Origin: Diplosphaera chodatii
Lineage: Eukaryota; Chlorophyta; Trebouxiophyceae; Prasiolales; Stichococcaceae
NCBI GenBank assembly: GCA_032358165.1
Contig: JAALGY010000023.1
Coordinates: 992,001-1,056,000, forward strand
Direction: 5' to 3'
Length of the DNA stretch: 64,000 nt
Each line of letters opens with the position of its first letter. The stretch's first letter is position 1. The translations under genes and the position numbers were made by a program. Below, piece by piece: positions 1-12,371 of the stretch. A model generated the notes under the pieces. That model saw only the letters and a program-made list of their open reading frames with translations. It did no database searches and was not told where the DNA came from.

Positions 1-105
1 TAGTCCGATGTCCGCAGTACCAGTCTCCTTCCATTCGGGCTTGATGGCCTTCAGGCTCAGTGCACCCTTGCCCTTGTATATGGAGTAGTCAGCAAACACA
101 CGGGG
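1..105 (-). CDS. WHY: Whirly single-stranded DNA-binding protein, partial (one exon at window edge)
   Basis: Read on the minus strand, this exon begins after an acceptor (ttcaag) at 106-110. It encodes PRVFADYSIYKGKGALSLK followed by AIKPEWKETG, then runs off the left edge. The first part is the signature N-terminal strand of plant Whirly domains (family pattern VRVFAGYSIYKGKAALTV). Whirly proteins form tetramers, bind single-stranded DNA and act mainly in plastids and mitochondria in genome stability. Only about 35 residues are visible. The upstream exon with the organelle-targeting peptide should lie at higher coordinates. A Met-initiated minus-strand frame at 275-57 and another starting at 968 are candidates, but neither can be joined with confidence. 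Confidence 0.72.
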
Positions 106-1563
106 CTTGAATGAGGTTTGTGATGGCGGCTCCTCTGTCGCCGCCTGATATGCCGCCGCTCGAGCGACCATTGGGAGTCTGGCTGGAAGTGTGCCGCGCT
201 GAACTGTGTGCGGGGCAGCATGCGGAGCAGACAGCGCTGATCGTGCCTGCAGCATCTGTGCGCGAACAGTGTCAAGTCTCGAGGCCGAACGCATCAGCCG
301 AAGTGTCTGCATGTTGACCCTTGCTGAGTGCAGCACCGCAGTCCCACCTGTACCAAGCGGTCAAAGGAGTCCGATGTTCCGAACCAGACGTCAATACATT
401 GCGTGCCAATGCCGACCGTCTTCTGACGTTAGCAAGACCAGCAGCACTAGATGCAAGCTCATGATATTGTTTGCGTCACGGTTCCTCGGAGATTTCGTTT
501 TTGTTTACTGCAAGACCGCGTGTCGTCAGCTGTTCAAGATCTACTACTGAAAGCTAACAGACCTACTCATCGAATTAGCTCCGGCATGCAAGGAGCTGGC
601 TGAACCACCTGAGCAGATGTAGTCTGCATCACAGCACAGGCTACACCCAGCGGAACTCTGCCGCTGAGGAGCGCTTGTCACCGGGCTGCCCGTTGATCGC
701 TGTTGGCCTGACGCACGTTGTTGGAAGCGGTTGCCTTCTCCACCCACCCACGCGGGCGCGTGCTACCAGCGGTGCTGCAGTACGCACGCGGACGGGAGCT
801 GTGACGCGCAACGTTTCGTCCAGCTGGAGGCTGTGGTGACGGCAGCAGCCGCGGCGTGCACTGGGGCCAGGTGAGGCTGGCAACAGTAACCGTGCCACAT
901 GACCACAGCGGTGTGTTGGCAGCTTGCGGTGCTGCAAAAGATGGCGTCGGGCGCGGTTCCATCGTCATGCGCTGTCGCGCTCGGCCGTGTCGTCCAAGAT
1001 GCCCAGTTTACCTGGCAAGAGTAAGGTCACGTTACAGTGGGATGCGAGCAGCAGAGCAGTTTGGCTGTGCATGTACTGTCACGATCACAGCGTCGACGCT
1101 CGCTCAAAGGTAGAGGGAAAGGCTCGCGACTGTCGTTCAACCTCGCGGCTCATCCCCCGTCAGCCAGGCTTAAAGGCCTCGGGAGTTGGTCTCAGGCCAG
1201 GCCGAGCTTGAGCCCCTCCCTGGGAGTAGCATACTATTATAAGTGTGGGCCAGCATTTGTGAGTAAACCGCACATCCACAAGGCAGTTCCTGGCCTGATC
1301 AAATGGCCTGGGCCGAGTTCAGTACAGGAAGCACTGATAGGTAAGAAAAGCGCATTGTAGGAGTTTCTTGCTGGCCAGGGTCATCCATGCTACCTGCTGC
1401 TCTGCCTCGCGTGTGCAGCCTTCAGCAGTCCGCGGACAGGCTCGAGCGTCACTTCGTCACTGCACATATGCATGCTGGCCAGCACGACCTCAACTTGTTG
1501 CCACAACCATGTTGCAGGATGTAACGGGCGGGGAATGGAGGTGGACACCAGCCAGGTCCCTCA
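106..1563. other. Region without a resolved gene between Whirly and the receptor kinase
   Basis: This stretch should contain the 5' exon(s) and divergent promoter of the Whirly gene and the promoter of the receptor-like kinase. Several short frames exist, but none shows recognisable protein sequence. The exact 5' boundary of the Whirly gene cannot be placed. Confidence 0.5.
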
Positions 1564-4500
1564 ATGAGTCAAGCGCACGCCGGCGGGCTGTCAGCCAGCC
1601 GGTCTGTGTTTGCAGCATGCCTGCTGGTGGCGGTGGCGGTGGCACCAGCGATGGCGCAGCAAAACACGACTGCAGGCAAGCGGCACAGCTCATGTCAGAG
1701 TTGAAGGATATGTGCGCCATGCAATCCTAGGCTGGCAAGGAAGCACTGTCACAGCAACGTGGTGTACTCTCATTGGCATAGGCGACGTGCTGCTCAGCTT
1801 CCGTGAGGGTGTCAGCAACTGGGCAGCGGTGACCGGTGACTTCCAGGGGTGGACGGATGCGACGCAAGACACATGCAACTGGACGGGGGTAGCCTGCAAT
1901 GACGTTGGCGAAGTCACCGGCCTGTGAGCTGCACCAGAAACAGCGCCTGCTTGCGCATGCGCATGCCTGCTGCATTGTGTGGTGCAGTGCATGCACATCG
2001 CCAACTGCTATCCTGTATCAATATAAACCGTTTTGCGTCTGTCTGCAGCTCCCTGCAAGGAGTGGGGTTGGTTGGTGCGCTTCCAGAGGACCTTGGCAGC
2101 CTGGAGCAGTTGGAAACCCTCAACCTTGCCAACAACCAGCTGAGCGGCACGCTGCCGGACACATGGGGGTCTGCCACCGCGCTCTTCGGCCTGCAGCAGC
2201 TGCTGCTGAATGGCAACCAGCTAGACGGTGGGCTGCCCTCCGAGTGGGGCCGCCCAGGCCGCTGGCCGGTGCTGGCCACCATGCAGCTGGGCGACAACAA
2301 TGTCACGGGCGGCCTGCCCACCACCTGGTCCGACCCAGGTATGCCTGTGGAAGTCAATGCTGCGCGTGACTGGTGCTCCTGCTTTTCAGTGTCAGACACC
2401 TGTCTTCTTTACAGACTTGAATTCATTGCTGCAGTGCATGAGCGGGTTACATGCTGCTGTGCAGATGCTTTTGCAAACCTGACGGACCTGGACCTATCGC
2501 GCAATAAGCTCAGGGGCACGCTATCGCCTTTCTGGGGCAGCGCCGGAGGCTTCAACTCGCTTGAGAACCTGGACCTGTCCAACAACAGCTTCTCGGGGCA
2601 GCTGCCCTCGACGTGGGGCGCCAACGCCAGCTTTCCGGCGCTGGTGCACCTGCTGCTCAGCAACAACAGTCTGAGCGGGGATTTGCCGCCGGACTGGGGC
2701 GCTCGCGGCCGCTGGCCCTCCCTCGCGGGCCTCTACCTGCAGAACAACGACCTGACAGGTATACCTCTCGTGATTGACACTAACTGCGGCAACGCAGTCA
2801 ACGTCAGATCTTCTGATGCACCGGTACTTGACCAAGTACAACTTGCAGTGTATTGTCATCGCAAACGTGTCAATTTTCAGATTTTCATGCAACGGCAGCT
2901 CCCTGCTTGTATGACCAGGTGGACTGCCGGCTGCGTGGGCCGCCCGCACAGCGTTCCCTGAGCTGGGCGAGCTGCTGCTGCGGCCTGGGAACACCGAAAT
3001 GTGTGGCCCGCTGCCCGCCACCACAGCGTACACCGTGCAGTACACGTCCAGCACTGGCGCGGCTTTCCCGCTGACTGGCACCCTGGGCAGCTGTGCCCAG
3101 GGGTGCGGCAGCCTGACGACGTCCTCCAATTCCACCAACCTTTTTGACATATCTGTGGAGGCTCAGGTGAATGTTCAGGCTGGCTGTGTGAGTGCTGGTT
3201 GTGACTGCGTCAACTCCTACATGGAGGCAAAACACACGAATCTGATCATGGAACCATCACTTGTGCAGGTGTCACTGGCAGATCTGCTGCAGTTTAATCC
3301 ATCAGCTAATGTCAATGGCCCCGTGGCGCCTGGCACCAGCCTGACACGCCCTTGCTATCCTGCAAACGCAGCGCCAACCTACCTTGGTGCGCAGCATGTA
3401 GATGCAGGCCTGAAAGATGGAGTGACTGTGTTTGAAGTTTGCAGTGCCGCTTCAGTGCTCACTGGACCTGACGTTTACAACTGAGCTGAAGTTTGTGGCT
3501 CTGCTGCTCAGGCGGCAACATTGCATATGGCAAGGTGGCCTCACAATCGACCACTGTCGGCGCCGGTGCAGCAGGCCTCGCAGTAGCATCTCCAGCTGCA
3601 GATGCGCGTGGGACTTGCTCACTCACAAGGGATGGCACCAAGGCATCTCCGGCCTGGTGCGTCCATCTGTACAGCAGGGTGCTCCTGCATAGCACAGCTT
3701 CTGATTTGTGCTGCAAAGCAGCTGCGTGGTGTTCACCAAGCTGCTTGCGCCTTCTGCAGGTGGAGCTTGGATTTGGGAGTGTCTACAGACATCGTTGGGG
3801 TGGTCATCGCCATGCAGACTGGTGTAGGGGACCTCAAGATTGCCATAGGCGATAACGAGTCACCACTGTCCAATGCAGAGTGCTCTGTTGGCGTTCAGAT
3901 CGAAGCAAATGCCACCAGTGCGCAGGTGTGTCAACAGGCAAACTGTCTGGGAAAATTGGAGCAGCAGTGTCGCCTCCTGCTGACAGTGTGGGCGAAGTCA
4001 GCTCAAGTCCGATGTAAATGGTGTGTGGTCGTGTAGGTCTGCAACGGCAAAGGCCGGTATTTGACCCTGAGCCGGCTGAGCGGCGCCGCCATAAGTCTGT
4101 GTGGAGTTGAGGTCTTCCCAGTGGCAGCCAATGCAGCCAGCAGCAAGCAGGCCTCTGGTTCGGGCGGCAGTGGCGCCTACCTGGTAACAGATGGAGCTGA
4201 CACGGTGAGCGTGCAGTGTCACAGGGTGCACATTGGGACTTTTCCTTGGTGTCAAGCACTGCCCAGGCTGAGTCCCACATTTGAGGTTACCCTTGACGCC
4301 GATTTTTGTAGGGCTGCTCGGCTGTTGCTGCCAACAGCGCTGCAACCGGGCCTTGGGTCACCATTGACCTGGGCTACCGCGGCCAGTTTGGTGCGATCGG
4401 CGTCGACCTGGGCCAGTCGGATCTCACGGAGCTCAATCTGCGGGTTGGCAATAAGACCGTGGTCTCTGGCACAGAGAACCCGCTGTGCTTGGCCACCATC

Positions 4501-7500
4501 GCCAACCTGCCAGGGTACAGCAAGACGTTGTTTGGCTGCGCGGCATCTGGCCGGTATCTGACGGCGCAAGCGCCGGCGGCGACTTCGCTGGATGTGTGCC
4601 TGCTATCGGCCTACCTCCAAGGTGCAGATACTGGCCCAGATGTTCATTGCATGTGAGGCACGCCTGTTGCTGCCAGCCCTGCCTGTCATGCGCATCGGCC
4701 CTACAGCCCATCGTAAGCCCACTTGACGGTCTGCACCTATTCCTGTGCACAGACGCCCCGTCAGCAGAGGGATCAGCTGCGTTGACGCCATCCTCAGGTG
4801 CACCATTTGATCGGCAGGTGCCTTTGGCACATACCCTAAGACCACTTGCTGTTGCTGGGTTGCCAAGGGCTCATGGGGCCAGACGTGGGTCAGCCCGCAC
4901 CTCCAGTACCAACACCTGTGCCATCAGCCGCGCAGCTGCCATCACAGCTGTCAGTGGCATCGTACACCCCGCTTCCACCAACACCTCAGCCCCTGGCTCA
5001 GCGCAGCCCCCACCACCCCCGTCACAGCTCGGGGCTGCCAGGTGGCAGGGGGTGCATGGCAGCATGAAGCATCTGCTTTGTGCCACGTGCATCTGTTCGG
5101 ATAGGAGATTGTGTCAAGAGTCTTGAGCCGGAAGCATCGTCCATTGTGCCATGGCCATTGCAGACTGGGGTGTCAGCTGGCAGTAAGCAATACATGCCAT
5201 GTTGTGAGTCCAAGCTTCAATTTAACATTGCAGAGCTGACGCTTGCGCCGGGGCCTGCTGTGGACCTGGGCAGCCCTACTGCTGTGCTTGCGCCGGCGCC
5301 CGAGCCAGCCAGTGACACGCTGGCCCCCGATCAGATCGTGCTCATCCAGTTCCGCCTGGTCCTCATTGGGCCCTATGTGGTGAACTTTGACGGCAAGGAG
5401 GACGCGGTCATCAACGCTTTGAAGCTCACGCTGCAGCCAGTTGAACCTCTGGCCATCAACATCACCAGCTACACCGTTGGTGCACCGGTCCCATCCAGCA
5501 CGCCTGCGGCTGCACCAGCGCCGTCAGCTGCCGCACAGCCGCCCCCACAGTCCACTGGCAGACGTCTGGCTGCTTTGGACGAGCCTGCGGTGGCGCCGCA
5601 CACCGACGATGCAATTGCCACAGGAGCAATACGGCTATCTGGAGCAACTGGGCTGCAAGCAACACCTCGGCGAAGACTTCATCAACAAGTCAGCGAGGGT
5701 GCGGTCATCATCAACGTCCAAGTGCGGACAACAGCTGCAAAGGAGGCAGACACCACGCAGCTCATGGAGACGTCTGTGGCCAATGGCACCTTCACAAAGG
5801 CGCTGCAGAGCTCCGGGCTTGACGCCCAGGCGGTGCGGCTGTCGGTGGGGCCGAGTGATGGCGCGCCCGCTCCCGTGGCATCGCCGGGGGGTGGAGCCAT
5901 CGTCCCTGGTGCAGAGCCCATCCCAGCCGGTGGCGGCGACAGTGGCAGCAACACCGCAGCCATAGCCGGCGGCGTCGTTGGCGGCCTGGCATTCGGGCTG
6001 TTGCTTGCTGCGGTGATCTGGTTCTGGCTGGTGCGGCGGCGGCGGCGGCGGCAGTTGGCTGCGGAGGGCGCGAATTTTGCCGCCAGTGGTAAGGGCGACA
6101 TCGAGTCGGCGTCAGACACGGGCAGCAGCTCTGGCGGTGCCTATGCCGGTGGCGGCGGGCCGCACCCCTCCTGCTGGCCCTTCAATAGGCGAAGCGCCAA
6201 GCAGCGGCCCAGCGGAGACAGCAGCAGCTCGCGCTTGACTGCTGACAGCCCTGGGGACATGTATGGCAGCAAAGCCTTCCTTGCCAATGGCACCCAGGGC
6301 TCTGCCAAGGCAGATCGCCCAGTGTATGGACAGGTGCACCCTGCCAGCTGTTCAGCAGAGTACCACCTAGTTCATGTGCACCAGTGGGCTAGGCCTACAT
6401 AGACGATGCGTGTGCAAGCTGCTGCAGGATTTGCAGGTGTTGCTGTGCTCTTGTGCACCAATACAGGCTGCTGCTACCGTGAGCAGGTGCACGCACATGC
6501 ACGCAGCGGTGCAGCCACGCCGCTGGCAATGGCGGCCCACTTGCAGCGCGCAAACCAGCAGAACGGCAGCTCTGCCAGCCTGCAGGATGCGCCCAACAGC
6601 GTGCGTGACGCATACAGCATGCCGGGCACACCCGGCGGCAACTCTGCCCTGGGCGCCAGCGGCGCAGAAACGCCGGGTGCGCGCGGTTCAGCTGGTGGTC
6701 TCAACACTTGTTCGGCTCACCCTGTACTTCAGTTAGTGCATGTGTGGATGGCGGCAGCATCTCGTTTGGAAGCTTTTTGACGGTGGTGCTTTGGTCGCTG
6801 TGCAGGAGGTCACTCGGATGCTGGGCTGCTGCTGCCGGCGGGCGCCTTCACGCGCAGCAACAGCAGCGGCCTGCTGGGCTCGCCCAGCGGCTGGGAGACG
6901 TCTCTCGGCATGGGTGGAGACAATACGCATGACCCCCGGGTACGTCCGTTGCTGCCAGGCCTTGTCAGGACCGTCACTGGCATGCTCCGCAGCATCGATG
7001 CAGGCCCATGGCAAATGCTACATGCGCCCTGTCGTGCTTGCAACAACACGTAAAATTTAAACGACGGGCCAGATCTCACACGCCTTGACAGCCATCTCGT
7101 CTGCCTGCTGCAGATGGGGCTTCATGGGCCGCTGGGGCAGCTGCAGCGCGGCGTCAGTGACGTCGTGTCCGAAGTGGAGGTCATCAACGAGGACGAGGCT
7201 CGCCAGCGCTGGACGGCGACCTCTGCCGAGCTGTGGCCGGTGCGCTCGCCTGTCTCCGCTGCGTCAAGCCTCCCCTTTGCTTGCCCTCGTGTGCTGCTAA
7301 CCATTCAATTCCCTCATTGTGCCGCAGCAACGTTGGCATTATGCACATTCCTCACCGTTCCCTACGACTCGTGAGTGACTGCCCAGTTGCCACTGTGCAG
7401 ATCATGTACAAGGAGCTGACCTTCCTCAAGCAAATTGGCGAGGGCAGCTTCGGGCGCGTGTACATGGCGCGGTGGCGCGAGACAACAGTTGCAGTAAAGG

Positions 7501-9332
7501 TGCTGGCCGGTCATGTGTGCAAGGATGAGGGTATGGCATCTCCTAAACAAACAGTTGTGCAGTTCTTCTCAACTCCCATCCCTGTCTGTGCAGGTGCTGC
7601 ACCGGCAGACCGGCGATCATCTGGACGATGATGACCTGCCGCTGGACCCCTGCCCGTCGGCTGGGTCCCCAGACCCCATCCTGAATGCGCTGCAGAAGGT
7701 GCTGACACGCCTGCTATGCGCACTTGTGCACTCGCATGCACTGCTTTGCACAGAATGTGGCATGGCTCACAGGCAGGCTGGCTGGCGGGAGGCGTGAACC
7801 CCAGCTCCACTGCGGCAACACGCATCGTAATCAGCAGGTTCCAAGTGCATGGCAGCGGTGTGACCCCTGCCCCGTGCTGCTCCAAACAGGAGGCGGGCAT
7901 CATGGCCAGCGTGCGGCACCCCAACGTCATCAGCTACCTGGGCGTGTGCGCGGAGCCGGCGTGCATCGTGACGGAGTACTGCTCCAAGGGCAGCCTGACG
8001 GACGTGCTGCGCCGCGGCCGCGCCTCCATGGCCCACCGCACCGCCCTGGACTGGCCCCGCCGCCTCAACATGGCCATGGACGCCGCCAAGGTGCAGTGCC
8101 GGGGTGTCTGTTGCTTTAATTTGGGTTTTTGTGACCGTCAGGTCGTCAAGCACGAGCACTGCCTGCTTGTAATGATGTTTTGGGTCAACACATGTCGCAC
8201 GTGCTCTGTGTTTGGCCCGCACGGGGTCTGAGGGATGCGGATGCTGTGCTGCAGGGCATGCTGCACCTGCACCTGTGCGACCCGCCCATCATCCACAGGG
8301 ACCTGAAGTCGCCCAACCTGCTGGTGGACAAGCACTGGAAGCTCAAGGTGTGCAGCAACCCTCCGGAGTCCAGGGTACTCCTATCGTATGCATGTCAGAA
8401 CCATGGTGGTGCATTCCCCAGTACGCTGTCAACACGAGTGTGCTCAACGCGGCATGTGACATCAGGGCGCTGTTCCCCATTGCAGGTTTGCGACTTCAAC
8501 CTGAGCCGCGTGATGGAGGAGAGCGTGGTGCTGAGCAGCATGGTGGCAAGCAACCCGCGGTGGCTGGCGCCCGAGATCCTGGCGGGCCTCCCCTACACCG
8601 TGGCTGCCGACGTGTACTCGTTTGGCGTCATCATGTGGGAGCTGCTGACGTGGGAGGTGCCGTGGCACCAGCAGAACACGTGGCAGGTGCAACTAGGTCC
8701 CACCTCAGTAGCTTCTATCCCATCCCAACGTACACACTTCCCTGTTCCTACCAACATGGTGTTGCAGTGCCAACGGCTTGATGAAGACAGAATCAACTGC
8801 ACGGTTTGAATCTGGAGCGCCCCAGTCTGGTGGTTCTGATGGCAAAACGGGTTGGATTGTGTGCATCAGGTGCATGCGATGGTCACTGGACCGGAGCACC
8901 TGCGCCCAGATCTGCCAGCAGACATCGCTCTGACGCCAGGCGGCAGCTTTGGCGGCATCAGCGCCTACCTCGAGCTCATGCGTGCCTGCTGGGCCCAGGT
9001 GACTTTCATGCTCCAGTTGTCAGCAGCGCTCACCCCTGAGATGCATCTGCACACGTTGACCGCTGGGCTGCTGCAACTACTGCTGTGTGCTGCGCATTCT
9101 CAAGGACACTCATGCTCTTCCAGCGTGCACCTTGAGCTGCCCGCCATCAAAGGGGCCTGCTATGCTGCAGAGCCCAGACAATCGCCCAGACTTCGAGACG
9201 GTGATTGGCCGCCTGCGGCGCATGCTGGCCGTCGAGACTCTCGCACGGCAGCCATCAGGTGTGTGCCCGTCAGCAGCTGTCCGTGTCTTCGCTCCCAGCA
9301 TGCATGACACCATTGCTCGTGATGATGCGTGA
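1564..9332 (+). CDS. LRR receptor-like protein kinase with lectin-like ectodomain (TKL kinase)
   Basis: Predicted plasma-membrane receptor kinase spread over many exons. The chosen ATG (1564) opens a signal peptide (core FAACLLVAVAVAPAMAQ). The next exon carries an LRRNT cap (LLSFREGVSNW, then DTCNWTGVACN; ends near 1925). LRRs follow at about 2050-2340, 2465-2760 and 2925-3000 (LDLSNNSFSGQLPSTWG). A possible LysM-like piece (VSLADLLQFNPSA, ~3275-3420) precedes two discoidin/fucolectin-like modules. The first starts NIAYGKVASQSTT (~3515) and ends CNGKGRYLTLSRLSG (~4045); the second covers ~4310-4620. A Pro/Ala-rich stalk leads to one membrane helix (IAGGVVGGLAFGLLLAAVIW, ~5960-6030) and an Arg stop-transfer run. 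The cytosolic kinase has GEGSFGRVY and AVKVL (~7435-7500), HRDLKSPN (~8290), DFNLSR in place of DFG (~8487), APEIL, and ends DNRPDFE (~9178). Asp of DFN, Lys and HRD are present, so activity is plausible. Exon joins in the Pro-rich stalk and in the juxtamembrane part (6400-7400) are uncertain. Confidence 0.85.
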
Positions 9333-10505
9333 CGCAACAGAGACCTGAGGACTTCAGGCAGGGCGGTAGTGAATACTGGTCTGCATGATGTGCAGTGGCG
9401 GGGTCATCAAACGGCAGCCCGTCGAGGCACCCCTCGGGGCACATGCTGACAGCCGCCACAGCCAGCGCCCCGCACAGCGCCACCTCGCCGCTGGCGACGC
9501 GGTGACACTTCCGCTGCATGCACGCCAGCAAGCACGCACCCCCAGGCATGCGCAGCTGGCGTGAGTTCGCAGTGTCTATGGGCTAGGCAGCGGCACATTG
9601 CGTACTTGGGCATGTTGCAGCACTGATCCTCAGGACGTCCCTTGCTGTAGATTGAACACTGCAGCCTGCGTGCAGCCACCACATGCTGCGGCGGCTGCTG
9701 TTAGCACCAGCATATGGTTTCCACACAGGGCATGCTGGTGGCGCTGCGAGCTTGACACCTGTAGAGTTCTAGCCTAATGTTTCTTCGTGGTGAGCAGCAT
9801 TTGCACCGAGGACTGCTGGCCTAGTGGTTTGTTTGGTGGTGTGGCCCTGTGGCATTAGATGTTAGGTGTGGCCCGTTGCTGAATAGAGCGGCAGGGCGCC
9901 ACTGCCACACCTGCAGATTACGAAGTATTTACCCAACGCCGTCTTGTACCTTGTAATATCGTGCACAACAGAATGCAAGCCAGATCAAGGTGTCAACATG
10001 CTCGTCATGCACAGCACGAACTTAGGAGTTGTCATCACCTCGTCGCCCACCCACAGGACCACCTCACCGAAAACCCTGGGTGCCACACGCTGCTGCGAGC
10101 AACGAGTACAAGTGCATTTGTCGACGCGTGTCAGCGTCAACATACTGCAGTGAGCTGTGACACTCCGATCCTTTTGCAGCAAGCTGCAGCTGCTCAGCCG
10201 TTTTAACGATCTGTGTCCGCCTCGCGTAGTGCAAATACTGGCTTTGCACTGGTGCATCGGAGTTGTCCTGCTGGCAGGACCGGCCCGCAGTTGCAGTACC
10301 CCAGGGCTGGTGAACTGGCGAGTGCCGGGTATTGACGAACTCCGCCATCTGAGACGGCAAGGAGTCTAGCAGCAGCTGTGCCTGGGCATGTAAGCCTGCG
10401 CACACCACGCGGGCTGACGCGCATGGCTGACATGACACAAGGCTAGTGGAGGTGGTCGTACGTCGAAACTCCGGCTCAATCTGGCGTTGAAGCAAGACTG
10501 CTGGC
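9333..10505. other. Intergenic region between receptor kinase and ZIP transporter
   Basis: No coding frame was recognised. A TGTAA motif at about 9950, the usual chlorophyte polyadenylation signal, could end the receptor-kinase transcript. The rest should include the ZIP promoter. Confidence 0.4.
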
Positions 10506-12115
10506 ATGGTGGCAGTATGGCTCTTCGATGTGTCCGCCGCCGTCGTGCTTGCAGGCACGGCGCTCATAGGTACGCAGCGCAAACCCGCGGCGCATGACAA
10601 TGGCACACACGCGGACTGCGTCCTGCAGTGTGTGAGTAACGTAACAATGCAATGTGGTGCCAAGCAGGAGCCTACATGCCGGTAATCCTGGCACGGAAGG
10701 GGCAGGCCTCTGGAAAGCGCAGCTTGTCATTTGTCCTCGGCAACATGCTCAGCGCCGGGGGTGCGCGAAACTTATCGCACAGTGCATACGGCATGCAACC
10801 CTGGCTGCACAACGAGAGGGTTGCAGGGTGCCTGGGCCGTGTTGACACGGAATACCGACATGTCATGCCCTGTTTGCAGTCATGATTTCGGCGGGCTTCT
10901 GCCACCTGCTGGGCGACGCCATCGAGCAGCTGACACGCAGCGTGAAGTACCCGCTGGCGCCTTTTCTGTGCGCCTGCGGCTTCATGTCCACCCTCATAGC
11001 GGACCAGGTGGTGGAGGCGGCAAACCACCACCCGCCGGACATCCCCGTACTGGTGTGCTGCCAATGGCCCCACCCTGCGGACTCGTTGCCAGGGGGCTTA
11101 CCGTTGTGAGGCTGCGGATGTTCATCTGGCGTCCTTGCCGCTGACCTGAGCATGCTGCACAGGCTGAGGGCGAGCTGCAGATGCTCAACACGCTGGCCGG
11201 CAGCACGCCCTCCGCCCACAGTCCCAGGCGGCGTCACCACCACTGCTTCGGCGCAGCGGTGCAGCAGGTCGTGCTTTTGGTATCAAGCGACGCTCGCTTC
11301 AGCATCTGCCAATGGATGTGTGCACCTACAGCGTGCCGTGTGTGAGGTTGGATGACATGCTACTGTAGGTGGCTGGGCGGGAGCAGAAGGGGTCACAACA
11401 CAGGCGGCATGCATCAGATGCCACTGCCAATGGTCCGCTGGGCAATGGTGATGCTGAGCACACTGCGGAGGAGCGCATCAGGTTTGGCGATGAGGTAGAG
11501 GATGGCGGCAGGAAAGGCAGCGGCGGCATCGGCAGGGTACGGCTAGACATAGAGCAGCCCAAGTCTGAGCGGCGAACCAACGGGCACTACTCCAACTTGT
11601 CAGGCTCGGATGCGGGGTCAGAGTCCGATGGGGAGGAGGCGGGCGGGGCAGCGCCTCCTGGGCAGCGGCCGCAGGTTTCCTTCCTGACGGCAGTCCTGAT
11701 GGCTGTTGCACTAACCTTCCACTCGCTGCTGGAGGGTGCAGCTCTGGGTGCACAGGAGGATGTGGTCAACAGCCTGCACATCTTCATCGCAATCCAGGCG
11801 CACAAGGGGCTGGCCGCCTATGCATTGGGCTCATCCATTGTGGAGTCAGATGCAGACATCGGCAAGTTCTGGTCTGTCATCGCCACCTTTGCGCTAGCAA
11901 CACCAGTTGGCATTGGTATTGGGGTGGTGCTGTCCGCATGGACAACTTCCAATGGAGCAGCTGCTGTCAGCGCTCTGGCATCAGGCACATTCCTGTACGT
12001 TGCCATGATGGAGGTCCTGCCGCGCGAGCTGAGCAACCCCGACCACCGGTTATCTAAACTGGGCATGCTCACTCTGGGCTTTGGCCTCATGTCGTTGCTG
12101 GCAATTTGGGCGTGA
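10506..12115 (+). CDS. ZIP family divalent metal transporter
   Basis: Five exons join in frame: 10506-10569, 10668-10760, 10880-11046, 11163-11267 and 11369-12115. They total 391 codons plus stop, the normal size of a ZIP transporter. Exon 1 starts MVAVWLFDVSAAVVLAGTAL (TM1). Exons 2 and 3 give TM2 and TM3, including SAGVMISAGFCHLLGDAIEQ with the ZIP-typical HLL motif. Between TM3 and TM4 lies a long charged cytosolic loop with a His cluster (RRRHHHCFG) and further His residues, typical of metal-binding ZIP loops. TM4 carries ALTFHSLLEGAALG and TM5 carries IAIQAHKGLAAYALG, matching the conserved metal-site helices (H-x-x-x-E-G and H-K). The last helices end SLLAIWA-stop. The likely role is Zn or Fe import into the cytosol; substrate cannot be told from sequence. 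All phases match, so the model is strong; the exon 3 donor (gtactg) is the least certain point. Confidence 0.88.
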
Positions 12116-12371
12116 CGTTGGTGGCAGTGTGCTTGTGCACGGTCTGCGATCTTTCAGAAGATGTCGGCATGGCTCAGCCTCGAGTTGAACGTTGTAGGTT
12201 AGGTCAGTAGGATTACAGATAGGACTAATAGTGGCACACCTGACGTCAAATAATGGCAAGGTGGGCCATGCAAACCATCTTGTATCGTGGTACCGCACAG
12301 TTCTTCTACTGCAGCACCTTCAAGACTGTGCGCCAACCCGATGCAGCAACACGGCTGCTCCATACATCAGG
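12116..12371. other. Convergent intergenic spacer
   Basis: Short 3'-to-3' spacer between the ZIP gene (+) and the DNAAF4-like gene (-). No feature was recognised in it. Confidence 0.4.

Noticed and set aside
5682..6119. Minus-strand Pro/Ser-rich frame opposite the receptor-kinase membrane span
   Set aside because: It is antisense to a well-supported coding exon with a transmembrane helix; compositional shadow.
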